Below the pieces are notes generated by a model, which did not search any database, was not told where the DNA came from, and saw only the letters and a list, made by a program, of their open reading frames with translations. Positions 52,569-61,740 of a stretch of 64,000 bases of DNA are shown here, in pieces; position 1 is the first letter of the stretch; every line of letters starts with the position of its first letter. A program made the translations under genes and the position numbers. The DNA is from Eutreptiella sp. 'Long Island Sound 2002' (lineage: Eukaryota > Euglenozoa > Euglenophyceae > Eutreptiales > Eutreptiaceae). The DNA lies in assembly GCA_964036045.1 (NCBI GenBank), contig OZ038379.1:108268025-108332024 (forward strand), given 5' to 3'.

Positions 52569-53575
52569 GTGTGCGGTCTGATTGTGTCTGTGATCCTGGG
52601 TGCTGCCTATGGCCGTGTACCTGACAATTTGGCTGCCTGCTGTGGCCCTGAGCGCAACAAGTGGTGGAGCACATTCTCTGATGCCGCAGGCCCGGACTAC
52701 CACAATCGTGAGTACCCCGGGATCTGCGGTTGGGGCGCCGCCGGTTTAGCCACTGCCCCGCCACACTCGCAGCATACCCTGAGGCCGAAATGATTCACGC
52801 TCGTTGGTATACGGTGAGCACTTTGGACTGCTTGACCCATGAGTTGTTGGCCAAGCGCACCAGTATGCAGATCACTGCACCTGTGTGGTTCAAAGCTGGT
52901 GCTCAGAACTTCCCTGAGGGCGATCTAGACTCCGTTGGCAGCTCCAACCTGGTGCACCTGGTGCAGATTATCTCCACCCGTGACCCTGCCGCCGCCCCAT
53001 GGAAGGAAATGATTGTTGCGATCGTCATCGAGGGTACTGGTGCATTCAACAGCTCGGAGGGCTCTTCCAAGCACATTGAGGCTGGTACCAAGAAGGTCGT
53101 GATCACTGTCCCTGGCAAGAACTACCCAGCCGGCACCTCGCGCTGTTTGACCCCTGAGTGGGTGACTCAGTACACAGGTGTGCAGATCGATGAGCCTGAG
53201 TGGCTCGAGCCTGGTGCGCAGATCTTTTCTGGGGGCGACCTGGACTACCACGACGACTCCAACCTGCTGCGGGCCCAGTACTTCGCTGTTACTGCAGCCG
53301 GCCATGTTGTCCTGCTGGGTGCCTTTGGGGCCTACCGTGTGCACGATGATCCACTGCGTAAGGACCTGCATCTGCTCCGTCCTGGTGAAGCCTTCGACCC
53401 TCTGGTTCGGACTGACAACTCTGACACAGTCACAGAGCTGCAGATGCAGCGGATCACGAACAGCCGCTGGGCCATGGCCTCTGTGTTCCGATATTACGTG
53501 CAGGCCATCGCAACTGATGAGGGTTTCGTTGAGAGGTGGACCTCCCAAATCGCCCTGGCCTCCATCTGTGTCTAA
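52569..53575 (+). pseudogene. LHCB-like pseudogene copy 2, chimeric with GAPDH
   Basis: The N-terminal part (NLAACCGPERNKWWSTFSDA through GWGAAGLATA) is in one frame to about 52,760. After a frameshift the second frame carries AEMIHARWYTVSTLDCLTHE, VWFKAGAQNFPEGDL and NLVH. It then switches to a GAPDH-derived segment (52,970-53,119) and returns to LHCB sequence at CLTPEWVTQYTGVQIDEPEW, repeating the loop region a second time (PGAQIFSGGDLDYHDDSNLL), before helices C and A (ADNSDTV-like region, LQMQRITNSRWAMASVFRYY). The helix-B Glu is kept here but the Glu of the last helix is Arg (LQMQRITNSR), so it is also non-functional. The duplicated loop shows that the GAPDH piece joins two LHCB fragments. 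Confidence 0.85.
52970..53119 (+). pseudogene. Plastid-type GAPDH fragment inside the LHCB chimera
   Basis: About 50 residues: STRDPAAAPWKEMIVAIVIE, then GTGAFNSSEGSSKHIEAGTK and KVVITVPGKN. This fits the NAD(P)-binding domain of glyceraldehyde-3-phosphate dehydrogenase around the conserved N-R-D-P ... L-P-W ... V-I-E-G-T-G-x-F ... K-H-I-x-A-G-A-K-K-V stretch, with the V-I-E-G-T-G and G-K-H-I forms typical of the plastid GapA/B type. Remembered family pattern, not a search result. The reading frame is continuous with the LHCB sequence on both sides. Confidence 0.75.
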
Positions 53576-53608
53576 CCCACAGTGGGCAGTATAATCTTGT
53601 ACGAGGTC

Positions 53609-53857
53609 ATGGCTGCTGCCTCTGGCAGTGTACTTGACAACCTGGCTGCATGCGATGGTCCCGAGCGCAACACAATGTGGGGCCCATTCTCTGCAGCATC
53701 CGACCATGACTACCACGGTGGTGAGTACCCTGGTGACAACGTTTGGGACGCCGACGGTCTGCCCACCGACCCCGCCGCACTAGCCGCATACCATGAGGCC
53801 GGATTGATCCATGCTCGTTGGAATATGGTGGGCACCTTGAGCTACTTGACCCCTGAG
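53609..53857 (+). pseudogene. LHCB-like N-terminal fragment, copy 3
   Basis: An 83-codon piece from MAAASGSVLDNLAACDGPER through YHGGEYPGDNVWDADGLPTD, AALAAYHEAGLIHARWNMVG and TLSYLTPE. It ends at the same LTPE point where the chimera in copy 2 switches, and continues in frame into the ubiquitin-like/Gag protein. The chlorophyll-ligand Glu of helix B is Gly (EAGLIHARW). There is no stop between it and the downstream protein, so the LHCB piece would form the N terminus of a fusion. Confidence 0.85.
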
Positions 53858-55600
53858 GTGCAGCAGGGTCCGGCAACGGGACGCCTGCGCGTGCTGATGG
53901 GACTGGCGGTGCACCCAGAGTTCCCCGGAGGCAACAGTCTGGTATCGCAGCCCCTCCTCCCGCGCAACGCCGCCAAGTACGGGGACTCCGAGCCGGTGCG
54001 ACACGTGTTCGTCAAAGCTGCGACGGGACGCACCATGACTGTCCGGGGCCACCCATGGCACGACCCCGTCAACACCATCGAGACGCACATGCGTTACAAA
54101 CAGGGTACGCCGATAGGCCAGCATCGCCTGGTGTTCGCGGGCAAAACGCTGACGCACAGCCACTGGACCCTGGCTAAGTACGGCACCGGAGAAGGCTCCA
54201 CGCTCGAGGTGCTGCGCCGACTGCGGGGCGGGATGCCTGCAAAGAGGGAGGCCAGCGAGCAAACCAACGGGGACGACAGCATGGACACCACGGAAGTGCC
54301 ACAACCACAGCCAGCGGCGAATTCGTCCCTCCGGGCGTGGGCGAAGTGGGTGCAGGGCCCGTACCAAGCCCTGCTCAGGAGCACCCACTGCGCACAGCAG
54401 CCGGACGAGTGGGAGCTGGCGTTCCTCCAAGACCTCACCGAGCAGGAGATACCGGAAGGGGCTGTCGCCGCGATGACCACACGGGTGGGCATGGTCCTCA
54501 CTCTAGCCGAGGCCACGCGCGCCATGGCGGCCTACAAGGGCCGCAGATCGCCGCAGCCGGAATTTGTCAACGGCGTCTTCAGGAGGGTGCCAGGGTGCCA
54601 CTCCGACGCCAACGTCACAGAGGCTAGTCCAAGCCCGCCCACACCGCAACCACATCCGACCGTACTTGAGTGGGCCAGGTGGGTCGCAGGCCCGTACGCG
54701 GCCATCGAAAGCCGCAGCACATGCGCCAGCGACCTGGACAAGTGGGAGGTGGACATGGAGGAGTACTTGATGGAGGCCGAGGCCAGGCAGGAGCAGCTGG
54801 CCACGTTTGCAGCGGCGGCGGGCATGGCTATGAATCGCACGACAACAGTACAGGCAGTGGGGGCGTACGCAGCGCGAAAGCACCTCAGGCCGGACTTCTA
54901 AGAACTACGCGTCAAGGGATTTCCCCCAGCAGGAGCACCAACCCAGGCAGAGGGGCACATCACCTCCGACCAAGGCAGGATGCGCGAAATCGTCGCGCTC
55001 CTGTCAGCGCAAAAGCTGGAAGTGGAACACATGAGGCAATCCATGATACCACCACTGACGACAAACGCCATTGACCGCTTCCTTACAGAGGCCCTGCCAT
55101 ACGTCTGGATGACATCCCTGGGCGCGGCACTGAAGGAGATCGCAATGGAGGACTCATCGGGCGCGTGGGCCAAGCAGCCGCTGCCTGCCACGGTGTGGAG
55201 AGTTCTGAACGAAGAGGTACAGGCCAAGCGCCACGGCAGACCGTTGGCGCTAGCCATGCCGGCCAACCAGGCGGCGCCAGCCCAATGCTTCACAGCGCCG
55301 CCTGCGGCGCCAGCGAGAGGATCGGGCACGGTATGTTTCCACTGTGGGCAACGGGGACATATTGCACGCGTGTGCCCCTGGAAGCAGGCTGGAGGCCAGA
55401 TGCAGCAGGTGGGCCAGCACACCCTCTGGGTCAACAACAACCAGGCCTACGACATGAACGGACCGCTCACAGCGCCGAGCAACAGATGCGGACAGTGGCA
55501 TTGGGCCCGGTACCCCTGCCCTCAACCAGCACAGGCCCCCCCAACCGCCCCCGCTGCACAGCAACCATCCACAGCCCCTGGCCAGCAGCAGTTCGACTAA
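53858..55600 (+). pseudogene. Gag-like polyprotein with ubiquitin-like domain and CCHC knuckle
   Basis: In frame after the LHCB fragment comes a linker, then a ubiquitin-like domain at 54,005-54,232 (VFVKAATGRTMTV, then GTPIGQHRLVFAGKTLTHSH and STLEVLRRLRGG). Two tandem ~80-residue repeats follow at 54,326-54,565 and 54,659-54,898; each has WAxWVxGPY, a D-E/K-WE box, a helical stretch and a P-x-F end. After a TAA at 54,899-54,901 the same frame continues with a helical capsid-like region (MREIVALLSAQKLEVEHMRQ and NAIDRFLTEALPYVWMTSLG) and a CCHC knuckle CFHCGQRGHIARVC at 55,334-55,375, ending in a Pro/Gln tail. The knuckle and order indicate a retroelement Gag. The ubiquitin-like unit differs strongly from true ubiquitin but keeps the Leu-Arg-Gly-Gly end. 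Confidence 0.75.
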
Positions 55601-56160
55601 CGAGCCGCTCTACTCCAGCTCCTACAACAGCAGGGTGGCCCGACCTCCTCTCCCTAAAGCGCAGTATCCCGCCCCCCCCAGCCCCCGCACAACCCCCCGC
55701 GCCAGCCCAAATCGCCGTCAGAGTGGCCCAGGCATGGGACGCCTACCGTGCAGTGCTGCGTGCAGGCCTGCGCGACCACCATAGTGATACACTGGCATTT
55801 GCAGTCAGGGCTTTCGCCAAAGGCACCAGGGCCACGTACCTCTGTGCAGTATGAGGCACCCGGCAAGGCACCAACAACGACGACGACGTCCAGCTGGCTA
55901 TCAACAGCCGCCTCCTGCTTCTCGGGCACAGGCGACAGGGCGGCTCTGTGGCGCGGAACACTGTCTCTGGGTTCCAAATGCCGGCCAAGCTGCAGCTCAT
56001 CCCAGAGGTGGTTACAGCCTATATATGGCTGCAAGTCCGCGCCATCGACAAGAGCACCGCGCACATGGCCAGACCCCGCATATGGGCAACAAGCAAAGAC
56101 CTCGAGCGACTTGGTAATGAAGCGGTACCCAGAACCCCATGGCCAGGTTACGGCATACAA
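55601..56160 (+). pseudogene. Possible tyrosine-recombinase N-terminal region
   Basis: One frame is protein-like from AQIAVRVAQAWDAYRAVLRA through TLAFAVRAFAKGTRATYLCA, a TGA at 55,852-55,854, and NTVSGFQMPAKLQLIPEVVT then AYIWLQVRAIDKS. The A-x-G-T-x-x-T-Y and later V-S-G-x-x ... L-I-P-x-V-V pattern recalls the core-binding domain of tyrosine recombinases in DIRS-type retroelements, which would fit after a Gag. The catalytic domain (Arg, His-x-x-Arg, Tyr) is not present. This is a guess from pattern; it may be part of another Gag-Pol region. Confidence 0.3.
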
Positions 56161-56235
56161 CCGGTCTCCGGTCCACTAACCCCATGTACGGAAGGGAAGA
56201 CCGGTCTCCGGTCCACTAACCCCATGTATGGAAGG
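56161..56235. repeat. 35-bp direct repeat, 40-bp period
   Basis: CCGGTCTCCGGTCCACTAAC and the following 15 bases occur at 56,161-56,195 and 56,201-56,235 with one mismatch. It marks the boundary between the GC-rich element and the AT-richer region to the right. Confidence 0.85.
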
Positions 56236-56270
56236 CGCCCATTGACGCCCGGTGCGAGCCCGGCGGGAGC

Positions 56271-56921
56271 GTGTTCCGTGCGGTAAAGCCCCGCATTGGC
56301 AACCGATGCACCGCCAGCGGAGATTTGTGTATCAGAATATCAGGAATCACCAGGGTTTTATTTTCATATTGTTTCCGACAATTTTTACGCTTCCGTTCTG
56401 ATACTCACTGTTTTGACTGCTGGCGGTTGGATCGCGAAATTACCGTAACCGCCAGTTTAACTGTTTATAATGGAAGTTTTAACGCTATCCGTGACGAAGG
56501 CTCCAAAGTCTTCAGGAACTGCATGGATGCTTCCGCAATTTTCACATCTTACACTCGCAACCTTAATCCGAATTTTTCAGGGTGTCGAAATCGGATTTTC
56601 GACTTCGACATCCCTGCACTTGATTTGACCTCTTTCGAGTGGACCTACGTGCTTCCCTATGCACGAATCAACTTTCCTTTTATCCTGCTCTCCATTTGTC
56701 TTAAAGATATGGGCAAAACAAAGTTTATTCCTGAGGCCACTTATGAAGGTCATATCTCGGGTTGCTTGCGAGGAATGACAATAAGGAAACGTGGGATGTA
56801 TTTACAATACTCCCGACGTAATTTAGGAAGCATCATATGCCTTGCATCTCCACACGTGCGCGCTAGTGTAATGGATCATGGTCAAGAGGGTAGAGTTTGC
56901 GTTATAACTCCTTGGCCATGA
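56271..56921 (+). CDS. 216-codon frame, unrecognised
   Basis: The frame is open from a GTG at 56,271 with no early ATG. It contains ITVTASLTVYNGSFNAIRDE, FDFDIPALDLTSFEWTYVLP and INFPFILLSICLKDMGKTKF. Base composition is lower in GC than the elements on either side, which makes a frame of this length a little less likely by chance. No domain is recognised and no copy exists in the window. It may be an exon or a random frame. Confidence 0.2.
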   Translation: MFRAVKPRIGNRCTASGDLCIRISGITRVLFSYCFRQFLRFRSDTHCFDCWRLDREITVTASLTVYNGSFNAIRDEGSKVFRNCMDASAIFTSYTRNLNPNFSGCRNRIFDFDIPALDLTSFEWTYVLPYARINFPFILLSICLKDMGKTKFIPEATYEGHISGCLRGMTIRKRGMYLQYSRRNLGSIICLASPHVRASVMDHGQEGRVCVITPWP

Positions 56922-56973
56922 TATTGCGTGCGTTAAGATAACTTTCGAGTGTAGCGCGCAAGTGTTGGTGTTG

Positions 56974-57000
56974 CATAGGAACTCTCTTTGAGTTCCTATG
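56974..57000. other. Perfect 11-bp hairpin
   Basis: CATAGGAACTC and GAGTTCCTATG flank a 5-nt loop TCTTT. It has no U run after it and its role is unknown. Confidence 0.6.
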
Positions 57001-59057
57001 AGCGATTGACACAAGGTTATGCCCTTGGAGGGGCATGACATATCGTGGGGGGAGCTACCTTTTTGGGCAGTATGTGGTATGTGCCATGTGTTGTGTTGCG
57101 TCCCCATTTGGCGGGTCCATTGCTCCAAGCCAAACCCGCCAATGGACCTCATATTGTGCAAGCCCCTTCTCCATACTCTCTACGATCAATTGCAAGCCTA
57201 ACCTTCGTGAAGGGAAGCTTGTGTGGTGATCCCGAAGCGATGCGTTGGGAGCAAGATGTGTGTTTTGCAATTTTCCATATTTTCATGTGCCCACTTGGGA
57301 AGTAGCGCTCGTAACCTTCCAAGGCGCCCCAAGTGGAGCACATATGTGGGATCGGAGGTCATTGGTGTCAAGTCATTGTGTTTAGAAGGATTAGTTGATT
57401 GCACGATCCAAGTCGAAGATATTATAATATAATTGTGCGCCGTTCAAGGCACTTTTGTGTGTCTTTGTGCCAATTTTGCCGTTTTTGGCCCGTCATGATG
57501 TCAAGTGGCGACCGTGTATTTCAACGTTGCGCTCAATTGACATCACGACCCAAGTATGTTATGAGGGTACATACTTCGGTGCCCAACATATCTTGGACCC
57601 GGCGAATAACTCCTCTTGAGATTGGCATACCGTGGCCGCCATGTTGGCGATTTGGGACTATCCCAAATCATGGGCTCACTTGGCGACCCTGCCATTCCCA
57701 AAACCGGAGGAGTTGGGCGACGCCCAAAAGATATGTTGGACACATAGGACTTGATACCAATCCTATGGCACACTCCGGTCCAAGTCGGGCATGTGCCTCA
57801 TTTGCCCTACCCATGAGTGTGCGCATTTTTGGTTTATTTTAGCAATTTTCCACTTTTACTGCCCGCCGTGCACTATGTTCTGCCTACCCGTGCACGCCGG
57901 ACGCATGGACCAATGGACCATATATGACGTGGGTGTTATGCATATTGGTCCCCATGGTTCGCACACAACGTGAGCGAAGTGGAGCAACCTTCGTTAAGGC
58001 GCTAGCCCAAAGTGAGTGTGGGCAATTTTGCCATTTTGGCATTTGTGGACCCAATTGGGATCGTCACCACGCCAAGTGGCATGGGGATCTTCGAGAGCCA
58101 AGGGCATGGCAGTCTCAGTTGGACTGCAGGTGGATGGCGTATGGAATGGCGGATCGGATCTTCAAGCCGGCGTGGAGATATGCTATTGGGAGCACCCCGA
58201 GTTTTGGCTCATTTCGAGCAGCCAAAATGACCCCATTTTGGGACCCCAATTTCCCCCTTCCGTGTGGTCAATTGGCGGCCCCATTCCTCTCTGCCCACAG
58301 GGAGCCCGGACCCAAATTCAAGTTGTACACTCAGATATGAGTCCTAGGTCCTGCCTCCTACCCTGTGAGCCAATGGCCTCACCTTGGCCGAGCGGGCCAC
58401 GCGTGGGAATGACGCCAATTTTGGTGATTTTGGCATCATGACCCCACTTGACTCATCCGTGTTGCCCTGATGCCGGGACCTCAAAGGGAACCAGGTTCGG
58501 TGAGGGCTCCAAGGAGTTCGTATGCGAAGGGCATAGGGTCAGATGCCTCGTCCCTACCTCTGGCGGGTCCGGACGAGGGGTCAATTTTGGAGTTTTTCAA
58601 GCTAATATCAGTTTGGGCTGAAACAGCCCATTTTCAGCTACCAACTCCTGAGGGAGAATGGCGGGGCCATATCTCTGGCTCAGGGAGTAGTTGGAACCTG
58701 CTGTTGAGGGAGCATGGGGGGCTACTGTCGGTTGGCCTTGGAGTACCTGGGTTCCCAGGAACTCGCCTGTGGCTGGGCGCGACACCTCCCCTATTGGCAG
58801 GGTTTCAGGGTCCGGACTGAGCAGGGCATGGGTTGTGTTTGAGCCCCCGCCCCCACCAGCCACTGAGAGGGTCGGACCTGGGATTCGGATACGAGTTGGG
58901 ATGGAGTGTCTTCTGTCCTGTAATGCCCTTACCCCAGTCCAGTCCCAACCCCATGTGTACATATCCTGATTCGTTGCTGTACATACTTTCGTTCCCTTGT
59001 TGCAGAGTGGCAAGGATCCTGAAACACTTTGTCACATGACATGAGCGCATTGATGCC
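57001..59057. other. Unassigned moderate-GC region, possible LTR/5' leader of the next element
   Basis: No protein-like frame. Phrases such as GGGCAATTTTGCCATTTTGG recur loosely with CAATTTTGCCGTTTTTGG near 57,470. Because only one copy is in the window, an LTR cannot be delimited. Nothing else is supported. Confidence 0.35.
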
Positions 59058-59204
59058 CCTGTGAGCGTAGTGCTTTGCCTGCCTGCTCACTTGCGCGTGT
59101 CCACCGCAGCGTCCCGTGGCCGGCCCCCCACGGGAACGCGTCAAAAGCGTTTCACCGCCGCGGGGTTACCCAGCCCTCGTGTGCCACTCGGGGCCACCAA
59201 CCCC

Positions 59205-59300
59205 GAGCAGCGCGGCGCAGCAGCTCGCAGCTCGCAGCTCGCAGCGCAGCGCAGCAGCTCGCAGCGCAGCACAGCGGCTCGCAGCGCCGCCGAGCGACAG
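59205..59300. repeat. GCAGCTC/GCAGCGCA short-unit repeat
   Basis: Imperfect repeats of CGCAGCTCGCAG and CGCAGCGCAG in the putative 5' leader of the downstream Gag. Confidence 0.8.
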
Positions 59301-59557
59301 CGCCGAGTTCGTCACGGAGCCCGCAGGGCCGTCCAGAGCATCGCCCTGACCGCGCCGCGACCGTAAAGGAGGTTCACAGACCAGACCCATCGGCCGACCA
59401 GCAAGGCCGCGTCAACCACCTCCACAACCACCGGCTGACCAGCACCAGCCGCACTTCCAATCCAGTGCTGCAGCACCCGCCTCAACAACCACCACCAGTT
59501 CGTTGAGTGGAACGAGTGCATACCAAGGACCTCAAGACCAACTACGCCCCCGCTGCC

Positions 59558-61740
59558 ATGGTGAATTGGCAAGAAGCGGGTAGGACGTGGCCGCGGCCCC
59601 ACCCCCATGCAGCGCAACTACTGCGTGGGTTGGTTTGGGACCAGCACTACCGCCAAAGCCATTCCCAGTGCGAAGGCGGCATGCCCGGGAGCTTCGAGCT
59701 CCGCACGGACATCGCCCCCGACCGCCTGCAGGCCGTGGAGGACTGGCGGCGGGCGGAAGGGTTCGCCTTCCGCTTCCAGCAGAGGCGCTGGAGGACGTGG
59801 ACCGGGCCGGACAGGCCTGGCGAAGGCCTGCGCCCCGACGGGATTGAGGAGGACGAGGAGCCCAACGTGTACCCGTCGGGCGCCTCGATCAATGTCTCCA
59901 TGTGGGACATGATCGAGAGGAACTTCCCGGAACCGGGGAGCGAGCGCAGGCTGCAGGGCAGCAGCAGCGCGTCTCCGGGGAAGGAAAAGCGGTCCGCCGG
60001 GGACAGGAAGCAGGACCGGAGTCGGCGGGAGTACCATGAGTCCCTGGCCGCCGAAGCCGCCCAGGGCGCCAAGGGCGGAACCCCAGCCCCCAGTCCCCAA
60101 CGGGCCAATGGCGGTCACCACCCCGGCTCCACCACCCTTGGCGACTACATCCAAGTCGCCAAGCAGACCAAGGCCAAGCCCCCTCCGCTGCTCCTGAGGC
60201 TCCAGCAGGCCCCAGCAGGCCCCAGCAGCGACGTGGAGTCGGCCCACCGCGAGAGGATGCCGGCCGACCAGGCCAGCTCCAGCAGCAGCGCCGCTCCCGC
60301 CCAAAGGGACGTGGCGCGCGCCTGTGAGCGCGTCTGTGGGGTGCCCTGCAACCTTCGGGTTGCCCGGCAACGGGCCACGCAGCGGAACGCCGCCGTGGAG
60401 GGCGCCGTCGGCATCGCCCATGAGGAGGCCACCGAGTGGGGCAGAGGCATGGACTACCACGCCTCGAAAGTGGCAGCCATCGCGGCTGCGGCCGCCCATG
60501 AGGCAGTGGCTGCCCGGATCAGGGCAACCGACGAGGAAGCCCGCCGGACGCAGGAGGCCATTGCCTGCACAGAGGCCGAGGTGAAGGCGCTGGAAGAGGC
60601 GCTTGCCCAAGAGAGGGCAAAGAAGGAGGCGGAGGAAAGTGCCCACGCCGATGCGACGGCAAAGGCCCAGGCGGACGCCGCCAAGAAGGACGCCATCAAG
60701 GCCGCGCGACGGAAGGTCGCTGAGGAGAAGGCCAAGACGGAGGCGGAGCTGGCGGCGTTGGAAGCGCAGAAGGCGCGGCTGCAGCAGGCCCGGGAAGCCG
60801 AGGCGGCTCGTGCTCGGGAGGAAGCCGAAGTGCGAGCTGCCGCAGCCACCGCCGCCGCAATGGAGGAGGCAGAGGCCAAACTCCGCCGCGAGGCTCCCCC
60901 GGGAGGATCACGAGTGGAGACCCTTCGAAAGCTTTTCGAAGGGGACGCCTCCTCCAGGATGACGCTGGATGAGGCGGACACGGGCAACAGTGGGAGCAGT
61001 GGCCCCACCGCCCATCGACGGAGGAAGGGCAAGGGGAAGACCCCCGAGAGGCCGCGGAGGCCAGCGGGTGGACACCCCCACGACAGTGACCCCTTCTTCA
61101 CCGCCAGTGACGGGGATGAACGAGGCCGCCGACATCGCCAAGTGGTGGCTTGGACGGGCGGAGGAGGCGGAGACATCCCCATGGAGCCGGAAGGTGAGGA
61201 TGAGGATCTCCCTCCTCCCTACCGGAGCTCGGAGTCTTCCGAGACCGAGACGCCCAGGTGGGGCGACATGGACGAGGATGACGACATGGACTTCGGCATC
61301 ACGAAGAAGCGCCCATCCTCGGACCCACCGAGGCGACCCGGCAGAGACCCACCGGGACCCCCTGGCGGAGGACCATCAGGACCCCCTGGAGGACGCCCAC
61401 CAAGTTGACCCCCTGGAGGCGGACCACCGGGCGGGGGAGGACCCCCTGGACCGGGCGGACCCGGCGGAGGCCCTCCTGGTGGACCCCCTGGGGACCCCGA
61501 CGACCCACCAGGGAACGGCGACCCGGATACCACCTGGCGGTGGATTGTCTACCTCCGCAGGAGAGTCCAGTTGCTCGTGCTCGAGGTAGACGCGGGCAAG
61601 GGCGAGATAGCTCGCATCTCCAGGGTCGCCGCGCGCGCGCAGAAAGAGCTGGACATCGCCAGGGCCGAGACCACGCAGCTGAACACGGTCATCAGCGGCC
61701 TGCAGCAGAGGCTGGACGCGCTGCAAGCCCGTGGGAGCGT
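59558..61740 (+). pseudogene. Retroelement Gag, N-terminal part
   Basis: The first ATG is at 59,558 (MVNWQEAGRTW); the frame is open somewhat upstream. It contains AVEDWRRAEGFAFRFQQRRW, WDMIERNFPEPGSERRLQGS, a Ser/Ala/Pro-rich linker, and then a long Ala/Glu/Lys coiled coil at about 60,490-60,900 (for example AEVKALEEALAQERAKKEAE and RRKVAEEKAKTEAELAALEA). An acidic Ser-rich tract and a Pro/Gly repeat follow. A TGA at 61,406-61,408 falls inside the Pro/Gly repeat; the same frame continues with a second coiled coil, LVLEVDAGKGEIARISRVAA ... ETTQLNTVISGLQQRLDALQ. A frameshift near 61,740-61,930 leads to the next part. Confidence 0.65.

Noticed and set aside
59618-61182. Long minus-strand frames opposite the Gag
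   Set aside because: They are shadows of the GC-rich Ala/Glu/Lys coiled-coil coding strand. The plus strand has the recognisable Gag features.
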